This document shows, one piece after another, positions 23,968 through 31,952 of a stretch of DNA of 64,000 nt. How positions within the stretch are numbered: the first letter of the stretch is position 1; every line of letters starts with the position of its first letter. Under the pieces are notes generated by a model. The model worked only from the letters and a program-made list of their open reading frames with translations. It did not search any database and had not been told where the DNA came from. Position numbers and translations under genes: made by a program. The stretch lies in contig CAISPO010000012.1 in assembly GCA_903887415.1 (NCBI GenBank), positions 107,357 to 171,356 on the forward strand, given 5' to 3'. Source of the stretch: an uncultured Bacteroidota bacterium. Its GTDB lineage: Bacteria > Bacteroidota > Bacteroidia > Chitinophagales > Chitinophagaceae.

Positions 23968-25179
23968 TTAGCTTTGCGATGCAAGCAAAAGATCAAGGTC
24001 TGTGTATTTAAAATTAAACCGCTTGGCGATAGCGGCGCTGGTCACGCATCCTTTATACATATAAACGCCTCTCCTGATGCCGCTTTTTGCCAGGATTATT
24101 TCTTCCACGCCTCCCATATCGGCCGCCTGCTGCAATATGGGCATCAGCACATTGCTTATGGCCCTGGATGCAGTTCGGGAAACCCCGGATGCGATATTCG
24201 GGACACAGTAATGGATCACATCGTACTTTTTAAAAGTCGGTTTTTCGTGGGTGGTAACTCTTGATGTTTCAAAACAACCGCCCCTGTCCATGCTCACATC
24301 TATGATCACCGAGCCGGCTTTCATATTGCTTACCATCTGGTCGGTAACCACAACTGGGGTTATGCCATTTACAGGTTTCAAGGCGCCAACGGCAACATCT
24401 GCACTCCTCAGCTCTTCGGCCAGGGCCACCGGCTCCAGTACTGATGTAAAGCACCGCCGGCCAATGTTGTTCTGCAGCCGCATGAGCCGGTATATAGAAT
24501 TGTCGAAGACAGCAACAGATGCACCCAAACCGAAAGCGGCACGGGCTGCGGATTCACCAACAACTCCGGCGCCAATTATGAGTACCTGTGCAGGCGGCAC
24601 ACCAGAAATACCGCCCAGTAAAACGCCTTTGCCATTGTCCGGATTGCCAAGGTATCTCGCTGCTGCAAGTATGGCATAGTTACCAGCAATCTCGCTCATG
24701 GAGCGCACAATAGGGTAAGTGCCCGCATCATCTTTTATGGATTCGAAAGCAATTGCAATTATCTTTTTAGCGATCAGCTGCTCCATGATCTCTGCCTTGA
24801 GCAGCGGCATGTGAATAGGGGAGATCACAACCTGGTTTGGCTGCAGCAGTCCCGCTTCCTCATCAGATATAGGCGCGGACTTGATGATGGTTGTAGCCTT
24901 GTAAAGCTGCGCTTTATCATAAACAATGTGCGCGCCTGCCTCGCTATAGTCGTTATCAAAATAAAACGAGCCCTCGCCGGCACCATGCTCCACGGCCACG
25001 TCGTGGCCATCGTTTACCAAAACAGACACAGCATCTGGTGTAAGGGCAACGCGATTTTCCTGGAACGAAGTTTCCTTAGGGATCCCTATAAATAACTGTT
25101 TCTTTTTAGGAGTTATTTGTAAAGTCTCTTCTAAAGGAACGTAAGAGAAGGAAGGTGATATGTATGGTTTTTTGGTCAT
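23968..25179 (-). CDS. ald: alanine dehydrogenase
   Basis: 403 aa from the ATG at 25179; an in-frame ATG 12 codons upstream is possible. The N-terminal domain has GIPKETSFQENRVALTPDAV and HGAGEGSFYFDNDYSEAGA, and ISPIHMP holds the catalytic His region. The NAD-binding domain has VLIIGAGVVGESAARAAFGLGA, and SVIIDVSMDRGGCFETSRVTTHEKPTF closes the family pattern. It oxidises L-alanine to pyruvate and ammonia with NAD (reversible). The sequence is of the alanine dehydrogenase/transhydrogenase-alpha superfamily; the lack of a transhydrogenase beta gene nearby favours the dehydrogenase. Probably leads a transcription unit with the TerB-like gene. Confidence 0.88.
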   Translation of the reverse strand: MTKKPYISPSFSYVPLEETLQITPKKKQLFIGIPKETSFQENRVALTPDAVSVLVNDGHDVAVEHGAGEGSFYFDNDYSEAGAHIVYDKAQLYKATTIIKSAPISDEEAGLLQPNQVVISPIHMPLLKAEIMEQLIAKKIIAIAFESIKDDAGTYPIVRSMSEIAGNYAILAAARYLGNPDNGKGVLLGGISGVPPAQVLIIGAGVVGESAARAAFGLGASVAVFDNSIYRLMRLQNNIGRRCFTSVLEPVALAEELRSADVAVGALKPVNGITPVVVTDQMVSNMKAGSVIIDVSMDRGGCFETSRVTTHEKPTFKKYDVIHYCVPNIASGVSRTASRAISNVLMPILQQAADMGGVEEIILAKSGIRRGVYMYKGCVTSAAIAKRFNFKYTDLDLLLASQS

Positions 25180-25317
25180 GCCCGCCACAGGTACGTTTAA
25201 TACGACAATATACAATTTATGTTCTTATAAAAGAAGCATTTGCGAAACAAAAACAACAGTAAATTAAATATTGTTGAGGCATAAGGCTTTATAGTGCTGT
25301 TTTGTGGCTTTAAACTT

Positions 25318-25325
25318 TATTTTTG
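25318..25325 (+). promoter_or_regulatory. -7 promoter box for rpoN
   Basis: TATTTTTG matches TAnnTTTG and lies 23 nt before the ATG at 25349. It supports that start over an upstream in-frame TTG. Confidence 0.5.
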
Positions 25326-25348
25326 CATTAGAGGCTAAGGTATTAATC

Positions 25349-26848
25349 ATGTTAAGGCAATCGAACCAGCAACGGCTGTTACAAAAACTATCACCCCAAC
25401 AGATTCAGTTAATGAAGCTGCTGCAGATTCCTACGGCCAACCTTGAAGAGCGGATAAAAGAAGAGCTGGAGGAAAACCCTGCGCTCGAGTCTGAGCTTGA
25501 GAACAATAATACAGAACAAGACACTTATGAGCTGGAAGAGACTGCGCCCGAAGGAGAGGATGCAGAAGGGCCAAGCGAAGAAGTGGAGCTAAGTGATGAT
25601 ACCGCCGAGAAAATAGACCTTGATGACTTTTTACGCAGGGAAGATGATGACAGCGGTGGATACGATTATGCGGATGACTATTACGGCAACAACGAAAATG
25701 AGAAGCTGGTAACCCCGGCGCGCGTGGAAACGAGCTTTCACGACTATGTGCTGGACCAGCTGGGTATGCTGGAACTGGATGACCGGAGCCACAGGATAGC
25801 TGAGCAGATAATAGGGAGCCTGGATGAAGACGGTTACCTGCGCCGCGAAGTAACTTCAATAGTAGATGACCTGGCCTTTGGCCAAAACATCGATACCAAC
25901 GCAGAGGAGATAGCTTCGCTCATACAACAGATACAGCGGTTTGACCCGCCCGGCATTTGTGTATGGACACTGCAGGAATGCCTGTTGCTGCAGATGAAAA
26001 GGATGCCGCAAACAAAAGCGGTGAAAGATGCGATAGAGATACTGGATAAATACTTCAACGAGTTTATAAAAAAGCATTACGATAAGATCCAAAAACATCT
26101 GGCGCTTAACAATGAAGACCTTAAAAATGTCATTAATATAATTATCAAGCTCAATCCCAAGCCGGGCGCATCATTCGCGGTGGTCAACAAGGCAGAGAGC
26201 TACATAATACCTGATTTTTTTGTTTTTAATAATAATGGCATCCCCGAATTGTCGCTCAACTCTAAAAACGCCCCGGAACTGCGGATATCCGAAGGATATA
26301 AGGATATGATGCGGGCCTACGAGCGCGGAGAGAAGAAAGATAAAAGGCAGAAGGAAGCAGTGATATTTATTAAGCAAAAGCTGGATTCAGCAAAGTGGTT
26401 CATAGATGCGATCAAGCAGCGGCAGCATACGCTGCTGCATACCATGCAGGCTATACTGGATTTCCAGAACGATTTTTTTGTATCGGGTGACGAGAGCCTG
26501 CTGAAACCAATGATACTAAAGGACATTGCCCAGATGACCAGCCTCGATGTGTCAACAGTATCGCGGGTGGCAAACAGTAAATATGTACAGACAGAATACG
26601 GTACCTATAAACTCAAATATTTTTTCTCGGAAGCGTTGCAAACAGAAAGCGGGGAAGAAGTGTCCACCCGCGAAGTAAAGAATATACTCAATGACCTGAT
26701 AGGCGCGGAGAATAAGCGCAAGCCGCTTTCTGATGAACACCTTACCGAATTGCTGCAGGAAAGAGGCTACAACATTGCCCGCCGCACGGTAGCCAAGTAC
26801 AGGGAGCAGTTATTTATACCTGTTGCACGGTTGAGAAAAGAGTTGTAA
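25349..26848 (+). CDS. rpoN: RNA polymerase sigma-54 factor
   Basis: 499 aa. Region I is the Gln/Leu-rich start (QSNQQRLLQKLSPQQIQLMKLLQIP, EERIKEELEENPALE) that contacts enhancer-binding activators; region II is a long acidic linker (about 50-130). Region III holds the core-binding part and the helix-turn-helix (AQMTSLDVSTVSRVANSKYVQTEYG). It ends with the RpoN box ARRTVAKYRE, which reads the -24 promoter element. The acidic linker is longer than in E. coli. Monocistronic by context, with its own promoter. No activator gene is in the window. Confidence 0.96.
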   Translation: MLRQSNQQRLLQKLSPQQIQLMKLLQIPTANLEERIKEELEENPALESELENNNTEQDTYELEETAPEGEDAEGPSEEVELSDDTAEKIDLDDFLRREDDDSGGYDYADDYYGNNENEKLVTPARVETSFHDYVLDQLGMLELDDRSHRIAEQIIGSLDEDGYLRREVTSIVDDLAFGQNIDTNAEEIASLIQQIQRFDPPGICVWTLQECLLLQMKRMPQTKAVKDAIEILDKYFNEFIKKHYDKIQKHLALNNEDLKNVINIIIKLNPKPGASFAVVNKAESYIIPDFFVFNNNGIPELSLNSKNAPELRISEGYKDMMRAYERGEKKDKRQKEAVIFIKQKLDSAKWFIDAIKQRQHTLLHTMQAILDFQNDFFVSGDESLLKPMILKDIAQMTSLDVSTVSRVANSKYVQTEYGTYKLKYFFSEALQTESGEEVSTREVKNILNDLIGAENKRKPLSDEHLTELLQERGYNIARRTVAKYREQLFIPVARLRKEL

Positions 26849-26888
26849 TTCAAAGCTTGATTTCCACAATCAAACTGCCAAAAGTGCA

Positions 26889-27590
26889 TCAATGCAGATA
26901 CACGAACTTGACTATTGCCCGTCGCCTTATGAATTGATATTTTCGGCCATTAATTACGTAGTAATCTGTCTTAAAAGCGCTAACAAACAGTTGACCAACT
27001 CCATAATTTGAAGGAGATAAATTTGGTAACGTTACGTGGACTTGTCCCGGATTTGTGCGGTAAATGAACTTATAAGATGAATCGCCATGATAAGGAGCGA
27101 AGGCGAATCCTATGGAGTCCGCATTATTTGTAGTTGCGGCAGTAATGTTTAATGTCATGCCTAGGGCAGCATCGATAGTATCTGGCAAAGAGGTACCAGT
27201 ATACCCCGGAAAATTTCCTGCTAAACTACACGAAAAGGCCGGAACAAACATTCCACCGCCAATATTCCAATAAACACTGTCTGCAAAATTGAATGAATGA
27301 AAATTTTCAGAATTGGGCATTGCTAAAGTATCTCCGTTTACACTTACAATGCCAGGTGATACAGTTGCCTTCGTTATAGAGTCACTCCAAAAATTCGCAA
27401 AGGCATATTCAACAATAAGGTAGCCAGCGCCCAAAGTGTCTTGCTCGTCTTGCCGAGATGCGGTCATCTCGCCATAAATAAAAGGAGTATCAACAACGGG
27501 TGTTGGATTAGCACTACTTTTCTTTTTACAATTTGAGAAAGCTAGTAGCATGGACAACGCAAAAAGGGTCGGAAGGTATATTTTAGTCAT
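26889..27590 (-). CDS. lipoprotein, unknown function
   Basis: 233 aa. Signal peptide with lipobox-like end (FSNC, Cys21) followed by Lys-rich residues, then a beta-rich extracellular-type domain with many aromatic and Asn/Thr residues (FHSFNFADSVYWNIGGG, DAALGMTLNITAATTNN). No family recognised. It lies between rpoN and mfd, convergent with rpoN with a 40 bp gap, and is probably a single-gene unit. Likely attached to the periplasmic or outer membrane side. Confidence 0.75.
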   Translation of the reverse strand: MTKIYLPTLFALSMLLAFSNCKKKSSANPTPVVDTPFIYGEMTASRQDEQDTLGAGYLIVEYAFANFWSDSITKATVSPGIVSVNGDTLAMPNSENFHSFNFADSVYWNIGGGMFVPAFSCSLAGNFPGYTGTSLPDTIDAALGMTLNITAATTNNADSIGFAFAPYHGDSSYKFIYRTNPGQVHVTLPNLSPSNYGVGQLFVSAFKTDYYVINGRKYQFIRRRAIVKFVYLH

Positions 27591-27686
27591 TACAAAGCTT
27601 GGTTAGTCATGATAAATATAAACAAAAGGAAATCCGCGCAAATAAAATTTAAGAAAAGAATCACTTAAGACAAGGAGCAGCGTCGT

Positions 27687-30600
27687 TCAGTGTGAGGCTA
27701 CTGCTTGTTTTTGTTGCATCCCCTCCAAAAACCTCAGCAAATCCTTCATGGCCTTCATTCGATCTACTACTAAAAGGAAGTTTTTCCCTACCTGCTTCAG
27801 GCGGGCGTTCTTAGTTTGTGTCTGGATGTATTTGAGAATGTGATTGAAAGTGTCTGATTCAAAATAAGGCGATTCAGGATTGCTCACAAAGTAGAGGCGC
27901 ATCTGCTGGTTCTTTAAGATGAGCTTCTCAAAACCCAGTTCCTGTGCTATCTGGCGGCAGCGAAGTGTGGTAAACAGGTCCTTCACCTGGTCGGGTATAG
28001 GCCCAAAGCGGTCCGTAAGCTCTGCGGCAAATTTATTTAAGTCTTCTTCATTCTCAATATCATCCAACTGTGTATATAAGGAGAGCCGCTCAGTGATATT
28101 TGTTACGTAAGAATCGGGAATCAGTATCTCGAGGTCCGTATCTATTGTGCAGTCGCTTACAAAATCTTTCTTACGGTTGATCTCCTCTGCGAATACTTCT
28201 TTGAAGTCGGTAGTACGCAGCTCACGCATGGCCTCGGCAAGTATTTTCTGGTACATCTCAAAGCCGATCTCAGCGATGAAGCCGCTTTGCTCCCCGCCAA
28301 GCAGATTTCCCGCTCCGCGAATGTCGAGGTCGCGCATAGCTATCTGGAAGCCACTGCCCAGTTCGTTAAACTGTTCCAGTGTCTGCAGTCGCTTGCGGCT
28401 GTCGTTTGGCAGCAGGCTCATAGGTGGCGCTACCAGGTAGCAGAACGCCTTTTTATTGCTCCTGCCAACGCGTCCGCGCAGCTGATGCAGGTCGCTGAGC
28501 CCAAACTGATGTGCATTATTGATAATGATGGTATTGGCGTTGGCTATGTCCACGCCGCTTTCCACGATGTTGGTGCAGCAGAGCACATCAAACTCTTTCT
28601 CGATAAAATTGAACAAGGCTTCTTCCAATTGGTGCCCCTCCATCTGGCCGTGTGCCATGCCGATGCGAAGGTCGGGGCAGAGGTTACGTAGCAATGTAAC
28701 CATTTCTGGCAGGCTTTGCACACGGTTATGCACAAAGAACACCTGGCCGCCGCGCTCTGCTTCATAGTAGATCGCATCGCGGATAGCGTACTCATCAAAC
28801 ACAAGTACCTCTGTTTGCACAGGCTGCCGGTTCGGCGGCGGAGTGTTGATGATGCTCAGGTCGCGGGCATTCATCAGCGAGAATTGAAGTGTGCGCGGTA
28901 TTGGCGTTGCGGTCAGCGTCAATGTGTCCACGCTGGCCTTGAGCTCACGCAGCTTTTCTTTTGATGATACCCCGAATTTTTGCTCTTCGTCAATAATGAG
29001 TATGCCCAGGTCTTTGAATTTCACATCCTTGCCCAGCAAGCCGTGTGTGCCGATCACTATATCTATTTTGCCTTCTTCCAGCTTTTTAAATATTTCCTTT
29101 TTCTCCTTCGCAGACCGGAAGCGATTCACATAGTCCACATTTGCCGGAAAATCTTTCAGACGTTCTTTAAAAGTATTGTAATGCTGGAATGCAAGAATAG
29201 TAGTTGGCACCAGTATGGCAGCCTGTTTGCTGTCTCCCACGGCCTTGAAAGCCGCCCGCACTGCGATCTCTGTTTTGCCAAAACCTACATCGCCGCATAC
29301 CAGCCTGTCCATAGGAGCGGGTGTTTCCATATCACGTTTTACATCTGCAGTAGCTTTTGCCTGGTCGGGTGTATCTTCATAGAAGAATGATGCTTCCAAT
29401 TCGGTTTGCAAATAACTGTCCGGTGAAAACGCGAATCCCTGCGACGCCTTACGCTTGGCATATAGTTTTATCAGGTCGGCAGCAATGTCTTTTACCTGCT
29501 TCTTGGTTTTGTTTTTAAGTTTCTGCCAGGCGTCGCTGCCCAGTTTGTTCACTCTCGGGGCCGCCCCTTCCTTGCCGGTGAACTTACTTATTTTATGCAG
29601 TGAGTTTATGTTCACATACAGCACATCATTGTCTTTGTACAGTATGCGGATCGCCTCCTGCAGGTTTCCGTTCACTTCTATTTTCTGTAATCCGCTGTAC
29701 ACGCCCACGCCATGATCTATATGCGTTACGTAATCGCCGGGTGTAAGCTCGCGGAGCGCACGAAGGGTAAGCGCTTTGCCTTTTGAGTAAGCCTGTTTTA
29801 CATTGTATTTATGGTAACGCTGGAATATCTGGTGATCGGTATAGCAGATAGCTTTTTTATCGTGGTCTATAAATCCCTTGCTGATAGATGTGGGGACAGG
29901 CACAAAGATGATGTTCGCATTGACATCATCAAAAATGCTTCGTAACCGCTCCAGTTGTTTCGGGTTCTCGGCAAAAATATAAGCCACATATTTTTCACCC
30001 AGACGCTTTTGAAGGTCAGCAATCAGCATATTGAACTGACGGTTGAACACTGGTTGCTCGTCAGTAGCAAACTTGAAAGTGGCATCTATGGCATCGCCTG
30101 TTACTTTTTCAAGCGAGTGATTATACCACTCTATAAGATGCCGCTGTTTTATCTTCTCCTGCCACGCTCCGCCCGTTTCAAAATCTGCCTTGGATATTTC
30201 TTTCAGCATTTCTTCTTCGTGGTCTATGGCAACCTGCCCGATCTCCATTTTCTCCGGAAGTTCTGCCTCCATTTTTACGAGCCGCCCTATGGTAAAAGAC
30301 AGGTCTTTTGCCCATATCACCGTGTTCTCGGGTAGATAATCCAGCAGAGATATTTTCTCCTGCGTCTCAAACTTTGTTTCAATATTGGGCAGTATGGATA
30401 CCTGCAGCAGCTTGCGCTCAGACAATTGCGTTTCCGGGTTGAAGATGCGGATGCTGTCCACCTCGGTGTCAAACAGCTCTATGCGATAAGGATGCTCATT
30501 GCCGAAAGAGTAAATGTCCAATATGCCGCCGCGCATAGCGAACTGCCCAGGCTCATAAACAAAATCCTCCCGCCTGAAGCCCAGTGAGACAAAGCGTTCC

Positions 30601-31079
30601 AGCATAGCATCCACCTGCAAAGCCTCGCCCACCTTTATGCTGATCATATTATCAGACAGCGAAGAAGGATTAACCACTCGCTCAAACAATGCCTCGGGAT
30701 AAGTGACAAGTATTTTTTTATTTACCTTTTTGCCGGTAAACTTTGTGAGCGCTTCTGTGCGCAACATTACATGGCTGCTGTTCAGCTCATTGAAATAGCC
30801 TGTTCTTTTAAAGGAGTCGGGAAAGTAGAAAATATCAAGCCCTTGGGTAAGATGTTCTATATCGTTGTGAAAATAAGCGGCCTCTTCTTTGTCATTTAAA
30901 ATAAAGACATGATTTACATCAGTGAGGCGCCAAAGTGCGCTGGCAATAAAGTTGACGGAAGAGCCACGGAGGTTATCAAGATATACCCTTAGCTTGTGGC
31001 CGGGCAAAGTGATCCCCGCCGCTATTTGTTTTAAGCGGATGTCATTTTGGTATAAACCCTGCAGCACATCCAGATTCAT
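27687..31079 (-). CDS. mfd: transcription-repair coupling factor Mfd
   Basis: 1130 aa. N-terminal UvrB-like domain, CarD-like RNA-polymerase-interaction domain (LRELTPGDYVTHIDHGVGVYSGLQKI, about 470-520), SF2 helicase with Walker A GDVGFGKTE, Walker B DEEQKFG (Gln where many have His) and motif III TLTATPIPRTL, helicase C domain (GQVFFVHNRVQSLP ... HQLRGRVGRSNKKAFCYL) and a TRCF C-terminal domain. It removes RNA polymerase stalled at lesions and recruits UvrA. The start codon lies only 8 nt from a -7 box, so the mRNA may have almost no leader. Confidence 0.96.
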   Translation of the reverse strand: MNLDVLQGLYQNDIRLKQIAAGITLPGHKLRVYLDNLRGSSVNFIASALWRLTDVNHVFILNDKEEAAYFHNDIEHLTQGLDIFYFPDSFKRTGYFNELNSSHVMLRTEALTKFTGKKVNKKILVTYPEALFERVVNPSSLSDNMISIKVGEALQVDAMLERFVSLGFRREDFVYEPGQFAMRGGILDIYSFGNEHPYRIELFDTEVDSIRIFNPETQLSERKLLQVSILPNIETKFETQEKISLLDYLPENTVIWAKDLSFTIGRLVKMEAELPEKMEIGQVAIDHEEEMLKEISKADFETGGAWQEKIKQRHLIEWYNHSLEKVTGDAIDATFKFATDEQPVFNRQFNMLIADLQKRLGEKYVAYIFAENPKQLERLRSIFDDVNANIIFVPVPTSISKGFIDHDKKAICYTDHQIFQRYHKYNVKQAYSKGKALTLRALRELTPGDYVTHIDHGVGVYSGLQKIEVNGNLQEAIRILYKDNDVLYVNINSLHKISKFTGKEGAAPRVNKLGSDAWQKLKNKTKKQVKDIAADLIKLYAKRKASQGFAFSPDSYLQTELEASFFYEDTPDQAKATADVKRDMETPAPMDRLVCGDVGFGKTEIAVRAAFKAVGDSKQAAILVPTTILAFQHYNTFKERLKDFPANVDYVNRFRSAKEKKEIFKKLEEGKIDIVIGTHGLLGKDVKFKDLGILIIDEEQKFGVSSKEKLRELKASVDTLTLTATPIPRTLQFSLMNARDLSIINTPPPNRQPVQTEVLVFDEYAIRDAIYYEAERGGQVFFVHNRVQSLPEMVTLLRNLCPDLRIGMAHGQMEGHQLEEALFNFIEKEFDVLCCTNIVESGVDIANANTIIINNAHQFGLSDLHQLRGRVGRSNKKAFCYLVAPPMSLLPNDSRKRLQTLEQFNELGSGFQIAMRDLDIRGAGNLLGGEQSGFIAEIGFEMYQKILAEAMRELRTTDFKEVFAEEINRKKDFVSDCTIDTDLEILIPDSYVTNITERLSLYTQLDDIENEEDLNKFAAELTDRFGPIPDQVKDLFTTLRCRQIAQELGFEKLILKNQQMRLYFVSNPESPYFESDTFNHILKYIQTQTKNARLKQVGKNFLLVVDRMKAMKDLLRFLEGMQQKQAVASH

Positions 31080-31087
31080 CGGGGCGA

Positions 31088-31095
31088 CAAAGGTA
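31088..31095 (-). promoter_or_regulatory. -7 promoter box close to mfd start
   Basis: Reverse strand TACCTTTG, 8 nt before the mfd ATG. If used, transcription would begin within a few bases of the start codon. Confidence 0.5.
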
Positions 31096-31108
31096 GTGGA
31101 ATTTGGTA

Positions 31109-31381
31109 TTAAAACAGGTCTGTGTGTGTGCCCGTCCTGGTAAGCATAATTTTCATTAAGCTATCGTCTTGCTTCCATATAAGCAGCCAGTCGGACTTAA
31201 TATGGCATTCCATGTAGTTGTTATATTTCCCCTGCAACTTATGCGAACGAAAACGTGGATCAAGCTTTCCAGACTCATGTAATTTCTTAACTACTTCTAG
31301 CAACAGCGAAGTCTTGTAACCTCTTTTGGCGGCCAATTTCAGATCTTTATTAAATTGGCCGGAATACAGAATCTCGTACAT
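31109..31381 (-). CDS. type II toxin, YafQ/RelE-like
   Basis: 90 aa from the ATG at 31381; a TTG four codons upstream is the alternative. The pattern YEILYSGQFNKDLKLAAKRGYKTSLL, LDPRFRSHKLQGKYNNYMECHIKSDWLLIWK, with H-x-L-x-G-x-x-x-x-x-x-E-x-H, is the YafQ subgroup of RelE-type mRNA interferases, including the catalytic His near the C-terminus (GTHTD). Family members cut mRNA on the ribosome. It follows the antitoxin gene by 1 nt. Its 3' end lies about 30 nt from the mfd start. Confidence 0.88.
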   Translation of the reverse strand: MYEILYSGQFNKDLKLAAKRGYKTSLLLEVVKKLHESGKLDPRFRSHKLQGKYNNYMECHIKSDWLLIWKQDDSLMKIMLTRTGTHTDLF

Positions 31382-31382
31382 A

Positions 31383-31574
31383 TTATTTGCCAAGAATTTG
31401 CTGAAAAAGGTCTTCAGGGTTTTTAGCCTTCTTCACTTTTCCGGCATCAACATCTTTCATGGCTTTCCTGGTGATAGCGTTAGGCTCATCCAGTATCTCT
31501 ATATAAGGTTGTGTCTTAAGAAATGCAGCCAGTTTTTTACCTTCAGACGTTTGTTCGTTTATTCTGATAGTCAT
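31383..31574 (-). CDS. antitoxin of the YafQ-like pair
   Basis: 63 aa, first gene of the pair, RelB/DinJ-like in size and position. The N-terminal MTIRINEQTSEGKKLAAFLK resembles a ribbon-helix-helix start, and the C-terminal ITRKAMKDVDAGKVKKAKNPEDLFQQILG is the usual short toxin-wrapping tail. Expected to bind the toxin and repress its own promoter. Assignment supported mainly by the tight link to the toxin gene. Confidence 0.82.
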   Translation of the reverse strand: MTIRINEQTSEGKKLAAFLKTQPYIEILDEPNAITRKAMKDVDAGKVKKAKNPEDLFQQILGK

Positions 31575-31662
31575 AGCATAAAGTTAGAAAAACTCATTAA
31601 ATATTACAACGGTCGAAATAAATTTAGCACTATCTTTATTTTAAACATTTGTCCCTGTTCCA

Positions 31663-31935
31663 ATGAAAAAATGCGCAATTCTTTTTTTGCTGCTAATTAT
31701 TATCTCTTCTTGCCGCAACACATGGAACGAGGCCGATGAGCAAACATTCTATAGCGCCTGCGTTGATGATGCAAAGACATGGACGGCCTCACCTGAGCAG
31801 GCTGCGACTTATTGCAATTGTGTGATCCCTAAGATAAAGCAGAAGTATCCCGACGAGAATGAGGCTATGAAGCAGATAAACTTGCTTGCATCGGATAAAG
31901 ATCTGCAGGCTTGCAGGGATTCGTTGGGGAAATAG
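31663..31935 (+). CDS. small Cys-containing lipoprotein
   Basis: 90 aa. Signal peptide with lipobox (ISSC, Cys17), then a short helical domain holding four further cysteines, two in a CNC motif (ATYCNCVIPKIKQKYPDENEA) and one near the end (LQACRDSLG). The pattern of A-x-Y-C-x-C-x-x-x-K resembles small helical Bacteroidota proteins of unknown function, perhaps disulfide-bonded in the periplasm. It lies convergent to feoB with a 17 bp gap. A TATCTTTA box, one base off the -7 consensus, is found 24 nt upstream. Confidence 0.75.
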   Translation: MKKCAILFLLLIIISSCRNTWNEADEQTFYSACVDDAKTWTASPEQAATYCNCVIPKIKQKYPDENEAMKQINLLASDKDLQACRDSLGK

Positions 31936-31952
31936 AAATGCATCCCGCAGAA